From: RI-231 sp041394905
GTDB lineage: Bacteria; Acidobacteriota; Terriglobia; Bryobacterales; UBA6623
Length of the DNA stretch: 64,000 bases
Reading direction: 5' to 3'
Assembly (NCBI GenBank): GCA_041394905.1
Contig: JAWKHJ010000027.1
Location: forward strand, 1 to 64,000
Shown here: positions 57,901 to 64,000 of the stretch, in pieces
How the letters are laid out: each line of letters opens with the position of its first letter
How positions within the stretch are numbered: the stretch's first letter is position 1
Program-made: the position numbers and the translations under genes
The notes under the pieces: model-generated
Seen by the model: the letters and a program-made list of their open reading frames with translations, nothing else
The model's database searches: none
Told to the model about the DNA's origin: nothing

Positions 57901-58064
57901 TGCAGGTGCCGATGGCCCGCGTCGTCATCGGCGGCCTTGTCACCTCGACGCTCATCACGCTCGTGTTCATTCCGGTCGTCTACTCATTCTTCGAAGAGAT
58001 GAGCGAGCGCTCGACCGAACGTAGAACGCAATCCGAAGCGGTACAGCCGGCCGCCGGAGACTAG
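54958..58064 (+). CDS. RND-family efflux permease (second copy), one frameshift
   Basis: The restored protein has about 1035 residues and is closely similar to the permease at 50744-53866 over its whole length, with identical first 18 residues. TM4 reads GVGMLVDNAIVVLEN and TM10 VGIVVNNAIVLVDY, so the same changes from AcrB (Asp408 to Asn, Lys940 to Asn) occur. The frame changes at 57891-57892, where GG stands for GGG in GEG-S-E-L-Q-V; the shifted frame then continues to EMSERSTERRTQ and stops at 58064. A strong terminator follows 22 bases later. Confidence 0.9.
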
Positions 58065-58085
58065 CGGATTTGCACTGAAAAGACG

Positions 58086-58124
58086 AAAGGCCGGCCCCTG
58101 AGCAGGGAGCCGGCCTTTCTTTTG
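58086..58124 (+). terminator. Rho-independent terminator after the second RND permease
   Basis: A ten-base-pair stem (58086-58095 with 58109-58118) encloses a second short stem (CCCTG/CAGGG). A T-rich run (TTTCTTTT) follows. It lies 22 bases after the stop and faces the convergent phosphofructokinase gene, which may use it too, since the stem starts with AAA. Confidence 0.88.
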
Positions 58125-58144
58125 GTCTTCTCTCGGAGCGCGCC

Positions 58145-59320
58145 TTAGTCCGCCCGCGTCAAGAACACCGGCAGGCCGCCCTTGTTGCTGTAATCAGGCC
58201 GGTAGCGGTCGGTGTTGTACATCGTGGTCGTGTCCACGCTGCGCGGGCCTTTGGAGGCGTCGGGCAGGCCGGCAAGCGTGTAGCAGCCGTTCTGGATGCC
58301 GGTCATCTTGCCACGGTCGCCGTCCGCGATCGCTTCCACCGCCATCGTGGCGAACGTCGTCGCCACCATCTTGTCGAAGAAGTCCGGCTCGCCGCCGCGC
58401 AGGTCGTAGGTGAGGTCGCTGATGACCGTGTCGGCCCCCGCGATGCGCTTGATCTCTTGGCCGAAGTGCTCGGCGACGTTGACCTTTTTGCGGTGTCCGA
58501 AGGCGTCCGCCTCGCCGTACTCGGACACTTCGCGGCCTTTCCACGTCGCGCCCTCGCTCAGGATCACGATCGAGTAGTTGCTCGGGTTGTTCGCCTTGTC
58601 CGTCATGAGCAGGTCGACCATTTTTTCGAGGTCGAACTCATACTCAGGGATCGCGCAGCGCAAGTTGGTCACGTACGCCGTATAGAGCGCCGTGAAGCCT
58701 GCGTCGCGGCCAAAAATGCGGAACACGCCGACGCGCTCGTGCGAGCCGATCGTGGTGCGCTGGCGGCCGATGGCGTCGATCGCGCGCGTCAACGCGGTCG
58801 AGAAGCCGATGCAGTACTCGGTGTTGCGCACGTCGTTATCCATGGTCTTCGGCACGCAAACCATGGGGAAGCCTTCCTGGTTGAGTCGGTCGGCGTAGCT
58901 GAGCGTGTCGTCGCCGCCGATCGGCACCAGGTAGTCCACGCCGAGCTTTTGCAGGTTCTCGAGCACGACGGGAGTCAAATCGACCACGCCGTCTGAGACT
59001 TCCTTGAAGTCGCCCAAACGCGACTGCAAGTGCTCAGGCACTTGTTCGACCTTGGTCTTCGACGGCTTGGTCCGCGAGGTGTGCAGGAACGTGCCGCCCG
59101 TGCGATCGATCGTGCGCGTGTTCTGACGGTTCAGGTCGACGAAGTAGTCCGTGTCGCGGCCATTTTCCCAGATCGGCGCCACGAGGCCTTTCCAGCCCCG
59201 GCGGATGCCCACAACTTCGATCCCATGATTTCGTGCGCCGTAAACGACGGACTTGATGACCGCGTTCAGGCCGGGGACATCCCCGCCGCCGGTCAGGATG
59301 CCGATTCTCTTGACAGCCAT
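58145..59320 (-). CDS. pfp: 6-phosphofructokinase, PPi-type active-site residues
   Basis: The protein has 391 residues. GILTGGGDVPGLNAVIKSV is the nucleotide/PPi loop, IGGDDTLSYA (135-139 GGDDT) and VPKTMDNDV (157-164) the two diagnostic motifs. ATP-dependent enzymes have GGDGS and PGT-I-DND; Asp at the second-last place and Lys in PKT mark PPi-dependent enzymes. IGRQRTTIGSHERVGVFRIFGRDAG binds the sugar phosphate. The product is fructose 1,6-bisphosphate, probably reversibly if PPi is used. The gene is intact and follows the unknown gene by 36 bases. Confidence 0.88.
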   Translation of the reverse strand: MAVKRIGILTGGGDVPGLNAVIKSVVYGARNHGIEVVGIRRGWKGLVAPIWENGRDTDYFVDLNRQNTRTIDRTGGTFLHTSRTKPSKTKVEQVPEHLQSRLGDFKEVSDGVVDLTPVVLENLQKLGVDYLVPIGGDDTLSYADRLNQEGFPMVCVPKTMDNDVRNTEYCIGFSTALTRAIDAIGRQRTTIGSHERVGVFRIFGRDAGFTALYTAYVTNLRCAIPEYEFDLEKMVDLLMTDKANNPSNYSIVILSEGATWKGREVSEYGEADAFGHRKKVNVAEHFGQEIKRIAGADTVISDLTYDLRGGEPDFFDKMVATTFATMAVEAIADGDRGKMTGIQNGCYTLAGLPDASKGPRSVDTTTMYNTDRYRPDYSNKGGLPVFLTRAD

Positions 59321-59356
59321 TGCAATCTCCTAGCTTTCGTGTGAGCGAATCCGATC

Positions 59357-59742
59357 TCAACCCACGAAGACGGTCTCGGGCTTGCCGAGCTCCCAGTCCA
59401 GGTGGTTGATGTACAGCAGGATCAAATGCTCCGGGTAGCGCTCGCGGAACGCGGCGAGCAACTTCTCGCGCCAACCCTCGACGAGCTTGTCGTCGGCTTG
59501 GGCGTCTTTGTCGAAAAAGCCGTTGCCGTCGTGCTCGATCCCCAGATGGTCGAGCGCCTCGACGACGAATTCCAGATTCGAGACGAGCATCCCTTGGGAG
59601 AGCTCCCGCGCCAAGTCCTCGTCCCCTTCGTTGAGCCGGTCCCACAGCTTGGGAGCGGCTTTACCTTTATCGCGGTTGAGTTTCAGCAACCGCGCCCTTT
59701 TTGGAAGGAGTCGACGAGCTTGTAGGTGCGCAGCGCGCCCAT
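59357..59742 (-). CDS. Hypothetical protein in the galE-pfp cluster, one frameshift
   Basis: The restored protein has about 128 residues: MGALRTYKLVDSFQKG, then, after a shift near 59700, LLKLNRDKGKAAPKLWDRL, DEDLARELSQGMLVSNLEFVV, GIEHDGNGFFDKDAQADD, WREKLLAAFRERYPEHLILL, and YINHLDWELGKPETVFVG. It is mostly helical and acidic, with no signal or membrane segment. The start ATG at 59742 overlaps the stop of the upstream methyltransferase gene (TGATG), so it is translated with it. I do not recognise the family. Confidence 0.65.
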
Positions 59743-60689
59743 CAGACTTCGCCCAACAACGAATCGAAACGCTCCCGGCCCAATCCGACGAACAACTCCG
59801 ACAGCGTCATTTCCCCGAGGATACCAAACCCATGGGCCTCGTTATCGCGCGGGCTTGCGGCACGCGGCGCCAGAACTGCGCCCGCTCGAGCGGCTCGGTC
59901 CGGCCGCGCAAGGTTTGCCGTGTTCCCAGCTGAATCTCGGTCCACGCCATCCGCAGTGGCGAGGCCAGATCGCGCTCGGCGGGCAGCCAGAGCGGCGAAT
60001 TCCTCGTCTTGCGCGGCGTACTCGTTGGCGAACCGCCTGACGATGAGACGCGGATGAAACGGACCCGTCTCGAGCGGTGTGGCCTCGAGCGTCTCGAACC
60101 CCTCGGCCTGGAACCGCGCGATGGCTGCGCCGGCGAGCTCGAGGCCGATGTGGCCGTCCGGCTCGATCAGCCGGCGGCGGTAGAGCGCCGGATCAGCCTT
60201 GGCGCGCTCGACGAGCGGATGTTTGCTATCGGTCTCGATGACATGCACGGTCACCCCGCCTGGACGCAGCAGGCGTGCGATCTCGCCAAGCACCCGCGGT
60301 TGGCTTCGGCCGGCACATGCCCCATCACGTGCGACGAGACGATGCAGTCGAATGAGGCGTCGCGAAACGGCAACCGTCCCAAGTCGCCGAGCACGGCGCC
60401 GTCGTAATTGCGTGCCACAAATCGCGCAGCGCGTTCATGCCAAGTCCACGCCCACGGCTAGGCGGCCCGCTCGCGAAAGATCTCGCGTCCGCGCGCCGCC
60501 CCCAGGTCAGTAGCCGGCAACGATCCGGGACCCAGCGCCGCCAGAAAGCGCCATTCCTGGTAGGACCAATAGGGCAGCGCACGCAGCAGCCAACCCTTGA
60601 GCCCGCGCGGGCTGCGGTGGTAGGAGCACGTGCTCCGCGACGTAATCGTCGTAAAATGCACGCGCCGTCTCGACCGAATCCGGGGTCAT
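59742..60689 (-). CDS. SAM-dependent methyltransferase, several frameshifts
   Basis: The restored protein has about 316 residues: MTPDSVETARAFYDDYVAEH, LKGWLLRALPYWSYQEWRFLAAL, PATDLGAARGREIFRERAA (the SAM motif with D-L-G-A-A-R-G), then DGAVLGDLGRLPFRDASFDC, IVSSHVMGHVPAEANRE and EIARLLRPGGVTVHVIET. This is a class I methyltransferase with motif SFDCIVSSHVMGHV as the acidic centre. Frames change near 60625, 60465, 60420 and 60300. The start overlaps the stop of galE (ATGA). The substrate is unknown; position after galE hints at a sugar or lipid. Confidence 0.7.
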
Positions 60690-61638
60690 GCGTTGCGCTG
60701 GTGGTGGGCCCATGCGCTTCGGATGGCGTCCTCCAGCGTGAGAGGGTTTCCAGCCCAGATTTGCCTGGATCTTGCGTGGGTCGGCCACCAGCTCGGGCGG
60801 GTCGCCGGGCCGCCGCGGTGCAATCACGACGGGTATCTCGCGTCCCGTCACCCGGCGGGCGGTCTCCACCACTTCGCGCACCGAGTCTCCGCGGCCTGAG
60901 CCCACGTTGTAGCCTCCGCTGAGCTCGCCCGGCGCCTGGAGCGCCGCGATGTGTGCGTCCGCCAAGTCGAGGACGTGCACGTAGTCGCGGATGCAGGTCC
61001 CATCCGGGGTCGGGTAGTCGTCGCCGAGAATCTTGACGTGCTCGCGGCGCCCTGCGGCTACGTCGAGCACCAACGGAATCAGGTGCGTCTCCGGCTCGTG
61101 GCGTTCGCCGCGCGTCGCCGTCGCCCCGCAGGCATTGAAGTAGCGCAGCGCGAAATAGCTCAACCCGTGCAGGCGCAGGTTCCTCCGAGCGCGCGCTCGA
61201 AGCAGAGCTTCGATTCTCCGTATGGGTTGATCGGATTCTTGGGGCGTCTTCGCCAATCGGCGGAGCGACCTTGTCGCCGAAGATGGCGCAGGTCGAGGAA
61301 AAGATGAAGCGCTCGACCCCAGCCTTCTGGGCCGCTTCGAGCAAGTTCAGAGCATTGACGAAGTTGTTGCGGAAGTAGAGGTTCGGGTCGCGCATCGATT
61401 CGCCGACCAGCGCATAGGCGGCAAAATGCATCACTGCGCGGATGGGATACTCGCGAAAGACTTGCGCGAGGGCATCACGGTCGGCCAGATCAGCCTCGAC
61501 GAAGGCGGCCTTTTCAGGAATGACGTCACGGTAGCCGCGGTCCAGGTTGTCTAGAACGCAGACTTCGCGTCCCTGCTCGAGGAGCCGTTCGGCGCAAATG
61601 CCGCCGATGTAGCCCGCACCGCCTGTGACGAGAATCAT
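60686..61638 (-). CDS. galE: UDP-glucose 4-epimerase, several frameshifts
   Basis: The restored protein has about 318 residues. MILVTGGAGYIGGICAERLL starts the Rossmann fold (GGAGYIG). VMHFAAYALVGESM and FIFSSTCAIFG precede the catalytic NPYGESKL (Tyr and Lys), followed by ALRYFNACGATATRGERHE, GTCIRDYVHVLDLADAHI and ANLGWKP. It interconverts UDP-glucose and UDP-galactose with bound NAD. Frames change at 61241-61244 (GGGG for GGGGG), near 61190 and near 60740. The C-terminal reading then is TLEDAIRSAWAHHQRNA and ends with an ATGA shared with the next gene. Confidence 0.87.
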
Positions 61639-61651
61639 CGCGCCCTCAAGG

Positions 61652-62767
61652 CTATCGGGCCTGCGGGCCTGCGTCAACCGAGGCTAAAGCCTGAGCCAGC
61701 GCCGGGCGTACGGCCTGGGCGGCGACCGCATGCCCGGCGGCGGTCAGGTGCGCGTCTGGGGTGTAGAACAGAGGCTGCCCTCCGGCACGACTCGCCGCGC
61801 GGAAGGGTTCCAGCAGGTCGACGAACGCAACGTCCTGTTCGTCCGCCCAAGCCGCTAAGCGGCTCTGTGGCTGCTCAAGATCGAGCTCTTCGGGCGCCCA
61901 TCCCAGCCCGCGCGCCATCTCTGCGGCCTCGGCGGGGTCGATCTGGAAACTGCGCGGAATTGCCACGAGCAGAGGCGTCGCGCCCATCCCGCGGCTCAGC
62001 TCCACAATTTGGTCGAGCGCCTCGATGGTCTCGGCGATCGCAAGCCGTGTCCGCTCAGGTGGATGGAGCAGGTGTACTTGGGCGTACTCGCGCATCCAGG
62101 AGTCCCACATCCGCTTGCGCTGCGGCGCTAGCCCGAGCCGGAACTGCGCCGCACGCAGCGCCTGCAGCAGCCGCGACTCGATGGCAAGCCGCCTTAGCTG
62201 ACCGCCGCCCTCTCCGCGGTGCGCCAGAAAGCCGTCCACCACCTCGTACTGCGCCGAGCCGCCGCGCTCCACGTCGACGAAGTCGTTGCCCACGAATAGT
62301 GCGATCAGCACCACGCGGGGTCGCTCGGCGGGGCCGAAGCGGGCGAGCATTTCGACTTGATCGGAAGTCCCCGTGCCCGGAACGGCGGCCTTGAGGAGCC
62401 GAACTGGCGGAAGATCAGCCTCGATTCGGCTAAAGAAGGTCTCTTCGAGCTCGACGCCCCAACCGAAGGCCTGCGAGTCGCCAAGGCCGAGCACCACCGC
62501 TTCGTCCTCCCGTGGCTCACGTTCGAAATCCCGAAATCCGCGGCTATTGGTCGAGAGCGCGACGTCCCACAGCGGCGTTACGTGCCGGCCGGACCAGTCG
62601 CGGCGCAGCAGGAGCAGGCCGTCAGCCATGCGGTAGAGGTTTGGTTCCACCACGACGCCTGCCGGTAGCAGGCGCAACGCGACCTCGGCCAGGACAGCGC
62701 TCAGCGCCAGCGCTGCGGCTGCCGTCGCCACCCGCGCCAATTGGCTCGATCGTTTTTGGCGCTCCAC
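61652..62767 (-). CDS. SGNH/GDSL-type hydrolase with N-terminal membrane anchor
   Basis: The protein has 371 residues. A hydrophobic N-terminal segment (VATAAAALALSAVLAEVALRLL) anchors it. VVLGLGDSQAFGWGVELEETF carries block I (Gly-Asp-Ser), IALFVGNDFVDV the Asn of block III, and DAHLTAAGHAV block V with Asp-x-x-His. Such enzymes are esterases or acetyltransferase partners for surface polysaccharides. I chose the GTG at 62767 because it lies eight bases after the stop of the upstream FecR-like gene and next to the anchor; longer in-frame starts overlap that gene. It precedes galE by 13 bases, so they are likely one unit. Confidence 0.75.
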   Translation of the reverse strand: MERQKRSSQLARVATAAAALALSAVLAEVALRLLPAGVVVEPNLYRMADGLLLLRRDWSGRHVTPLWDVALSTNSRGFRDFEREPREDEAVVLGLGDSQAFGWGVELEETFFSRIEADLPPVRLLKAAVPGTGTSDQVEMLARFGPAERPRVVLIALFVGNDFVDVERGGSAQYEVVDGFLAHRGEGGGQLRRLAIESRLLQALRAAQFRLGLAPQRKRMWDSWMREYAQVHLLHPPERTRLAIAETIEALDQIVELSRGMGATPLLVAIPRSFQIDPAEAAEMARGLGWAPEELDLEQPQSRLAAWADEQDVAFVDLLEPFRAASRAGGQPLFYTPDAHLTAAGHAVAAQAVRPALAQALASVDAGPQAR

Positions 62768-62774
62768 CGCAGCC

Positions 62775-63755
62775 TCAGGGCTCGACCCGAATTTCCGGCG
62801 GCGGTTGTATCGACTCGGGCGGCCCCGTTTGCTCGCCTGGCTGGCAGAGCACACAGCCTGGCGGCGGCAGCGCGAAGCCGCCTGCCCAGCCGAAAAAGCG
62901 ATTGCGCCAACGCGGCGGCTCCGCGGCGGCGCAATCGGGTTGTCCGCAACCGGATTCGTCGAGTCCTTCTTGGTTCAGCCGGAAATGCACCTCGCGCGCG
63001 GCCGTGATCAGCTTCTCGGGGTCGATCGCTGGCAGTCCGGTGGGGATCTCGGGCGAATCCATTTCGTCGCGCTGCTGTTGCCGTGGCATCAGCAGGCCGC
63101 TCGAGGCGTCAGAAAGCATCTCGACCAGCGCCGCCCGCCGCGGCGCGACCCCAGGCACATAATCCTCGAGAATTGCCATCAACTCCAATTGCCTCATGCA
63201 GATACGGGCGATCTCGAGTGCGGCGCGCGCTTCCTGGATGCGGATCTCGCCGGACGTTCGAGTGAATGTGGCGGCCGAGCCCGCCGGCATCCGCCGCAGC
63301 ACCCGGCCGCTCTCCAGGCTGACCTGCACCTCGCCGCGCGAGACCATTACCGAGACCACCGAAGGTCGGTCCGTAAACACTGAGACGCGTGCGTCCGGGG
63401 TCGCGGCGGCAATTTCGAGGCCTCCCGCTTCGAGCGGCAACGCCGGCGAACCGAAGCGCAGCATTTCCACCGAAACGCCGCTCACTTGCAGCCGGTCCTC
63501 GTAGACGCGCACCTGCGAGCCGATGCCGAGGATCGCAAAGCCGGAATTTTCCAGGTACACCCGCGTCGGCGCCACGTTCGTCGACACCGCTTCGCCCTCG
63601 AGCAGTACGCCGTCGCCGCGAATGGCATCCGTCTCGATCAGGTAAGAGCCATCGCCGAAGGTGAACCCCACAGGGCGATTTGCCGGTTTTTGCGAGAAAG
63701 CCGCGGATGCCGTCCAAGCGGCCGTCAACAGCAGCAACAGGGGCGTTCGCGACAA
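62775..63755 (-). CDS. Exported FecR-like domain protein (second)
   Basis: The protein has about 326 residues from the TTG at 63755. A signal peptide (LSRTPLLLLLTAAWTASAAFSQ, given as start and end LSRT and AFSQ) comes first; GAGGAG lies directly before the start. A FecR-like beta domain follows: GAILGIGSQVRVYEDRLQV-like strands (seen as FAILGIGSQVRVYEDRLQ), EMLRFGSPALPLEAGG, VSVMVSRGEVQVSLESGRV. The C-terminal part has AILEDYVPGVAPRRAALVEM and, near the end, CGQPDC and CVLCQPG cysteines in a Pro/Glu-rich tail. It resembles the exported FecR-like protein at 5532-6233 in layout only. The start is uncertain (63893 is an alternative). Confidence 0.68.
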   Translation of the reverse strand: MSRTPLLLLLTAAWTASAAFSQKPANRPVGFTFGDGSYLIETDAIRGDGVLLEGEAVSTNVAPTRVYLENSGFAILGIGSQVRVYEDRLQVSGVSVEMLRFGSPALPLEAGGLEIAAATPDARVSVFTDRPSVVSVMVSRGEVQVSLESGRVLRRMPAGSAATFTRTSGEIRIQEARAALEIARICMRQLELMAILEDYVPGVAPRRAALVEMLSDASSGLLMPRQQQRDEMDSPEIPTGLPAIDPEKLITAAREVHFRLNQEGLDESGCGQPDCAAAEPPRWRNRFFGWAGGFALPPPGCVLCQPGEQTGPPESIQPPPEIRVEP

Positions 63756-63772
63756 CTCCTCGAAGGTAACAC

Positions 63773-64000
63773 GCGCCCGCCTAAGCAGCAATTGACAGGC
63801 TCTTGGACCTTCCGCACATGGACGGATTCCGCTGAACGGTTGTAGGCTAAGGATGCGGTTGCGCCCGCGAGGGGCTTCCGCGCCGCCGTCCAAGCTGACG
63901 CCCTGCTGTCAGGGTTTTCCTCGATTCCGTCGAGTCTCTTTCAGAAGAGACTCGAACCCGCGGAGTTTGCACTTCAAATGCTCGATCAAGACCAACGCCC
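63773..64000. other. End of window, no gene seen
   Basis: The last 228 bases contain no gene I can support. A hairpin with ten-base arms (63931-63940 and 63945-63954) and a four-base loop lacks a T run on either side. Confidence 0.4.

Noticed and set aside
63931..63975. tRNA-like T-loop text (GGTTCGAGTC on the minus strand)
   Set aside because: The flanking bases do not pair as a T stem and no acceptor or anticodon arm can be drawn.

Overview
The window is 64 kb of high-GC (roughly 65%), densely coding bacterial chromosome. The gene content points to an acidobacterium of the Bryobacterales/Solibacter type. That call is an inference from characteristic exported families: DUF1080, Tat-exported Gfo/Idh/MocA oxidoreductase, DUF3604/PHP, DUF3857-transglutaminase, FecR-like proteins, a PEP-CTERM protein, a sulfatase, and TPR proteins with a TonB C-terminal domain. 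I see no rRNA, tRNA, CRISPR array, integrase or intact insertion sequence.

Layout. 1-10 kb: aminopeptidase P (cut by the window edge), GAF protein, UxaA-type sugar-acid dehydratase with an AGCS symporter, four-CBS-domain protein, FecR-like protein, glycerol kinase, threonine synthase, DUF1080 protein. 10-20 kb: DUF3604 metallohydrolase, NAD synthetase, SAM methyltransferase, YugP-type metalloprotease, ThDP enzyme, Gfo/Idh oxidoreductase, truncated nuclease-like gene. 20-31 kb: tandem DUF3857/transglutaminase genes, guaB, a J-domain/pentapeptide-repeat protein, a Cys-rich zinc-ribbon protein, a lipoprotein, a methyltransferase remnant, a LuxR-type regulator, a PEP-CTERM protein and an A-type Fe-S carrier. 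31-44 kb: fabH, DUF2461 protein, murB, a glycosidase-like barrel, a cytosine-C5 DNA methyltransferase, an overlapping acyl-CoA ligase / flavin oxidoreductase / phosphoribosyltransferase operon, a SUMF1-AMIN fusion and two TPR genes. 44-64 kb: TylF-like methyltransferase, membrane glycosyltransferase, sulfatase, nucleoside hydrolase, an exported propeller-like protein, an exported methyltransferase, two RND permeases around a DUF3500 gene, and a tightly packed minus-strand set (FecR-like, SGNH hydrolase, galE, methyltransferase, unknown, phosphofructokinase).

About 18 of roughly 56 genes, including murB and galE, carry one or more single-base frameshifts. Many sites can be resolved to a G, C, A or T run that is one base too short or too long. 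This is best explained by residual sequencing or assembly error, so such genes are annotated as full-length CDS with the shifts noted rather than as pseudogenes. True decay is likelier for the methyltransferase remnant at 27.7-27.9 kb and the nuclease-like gene at 19.4-20.1 kb.

Functionally the region mixes housekeeping genes (nadE, guaB, fabH, murB, thrC, glpK, galE, phosphofructokinase) with an exported and envelope repertoire. No complete canonical defence or mobile system is visible. The most unusual items are a possible minus-strand small RNA with an orphan terminator near 46.3-46.6 kb, the J-domain/pentapeptide fusion, the SUMF1-AMIN fusion, and the RND-DUF3500-RND cluster.
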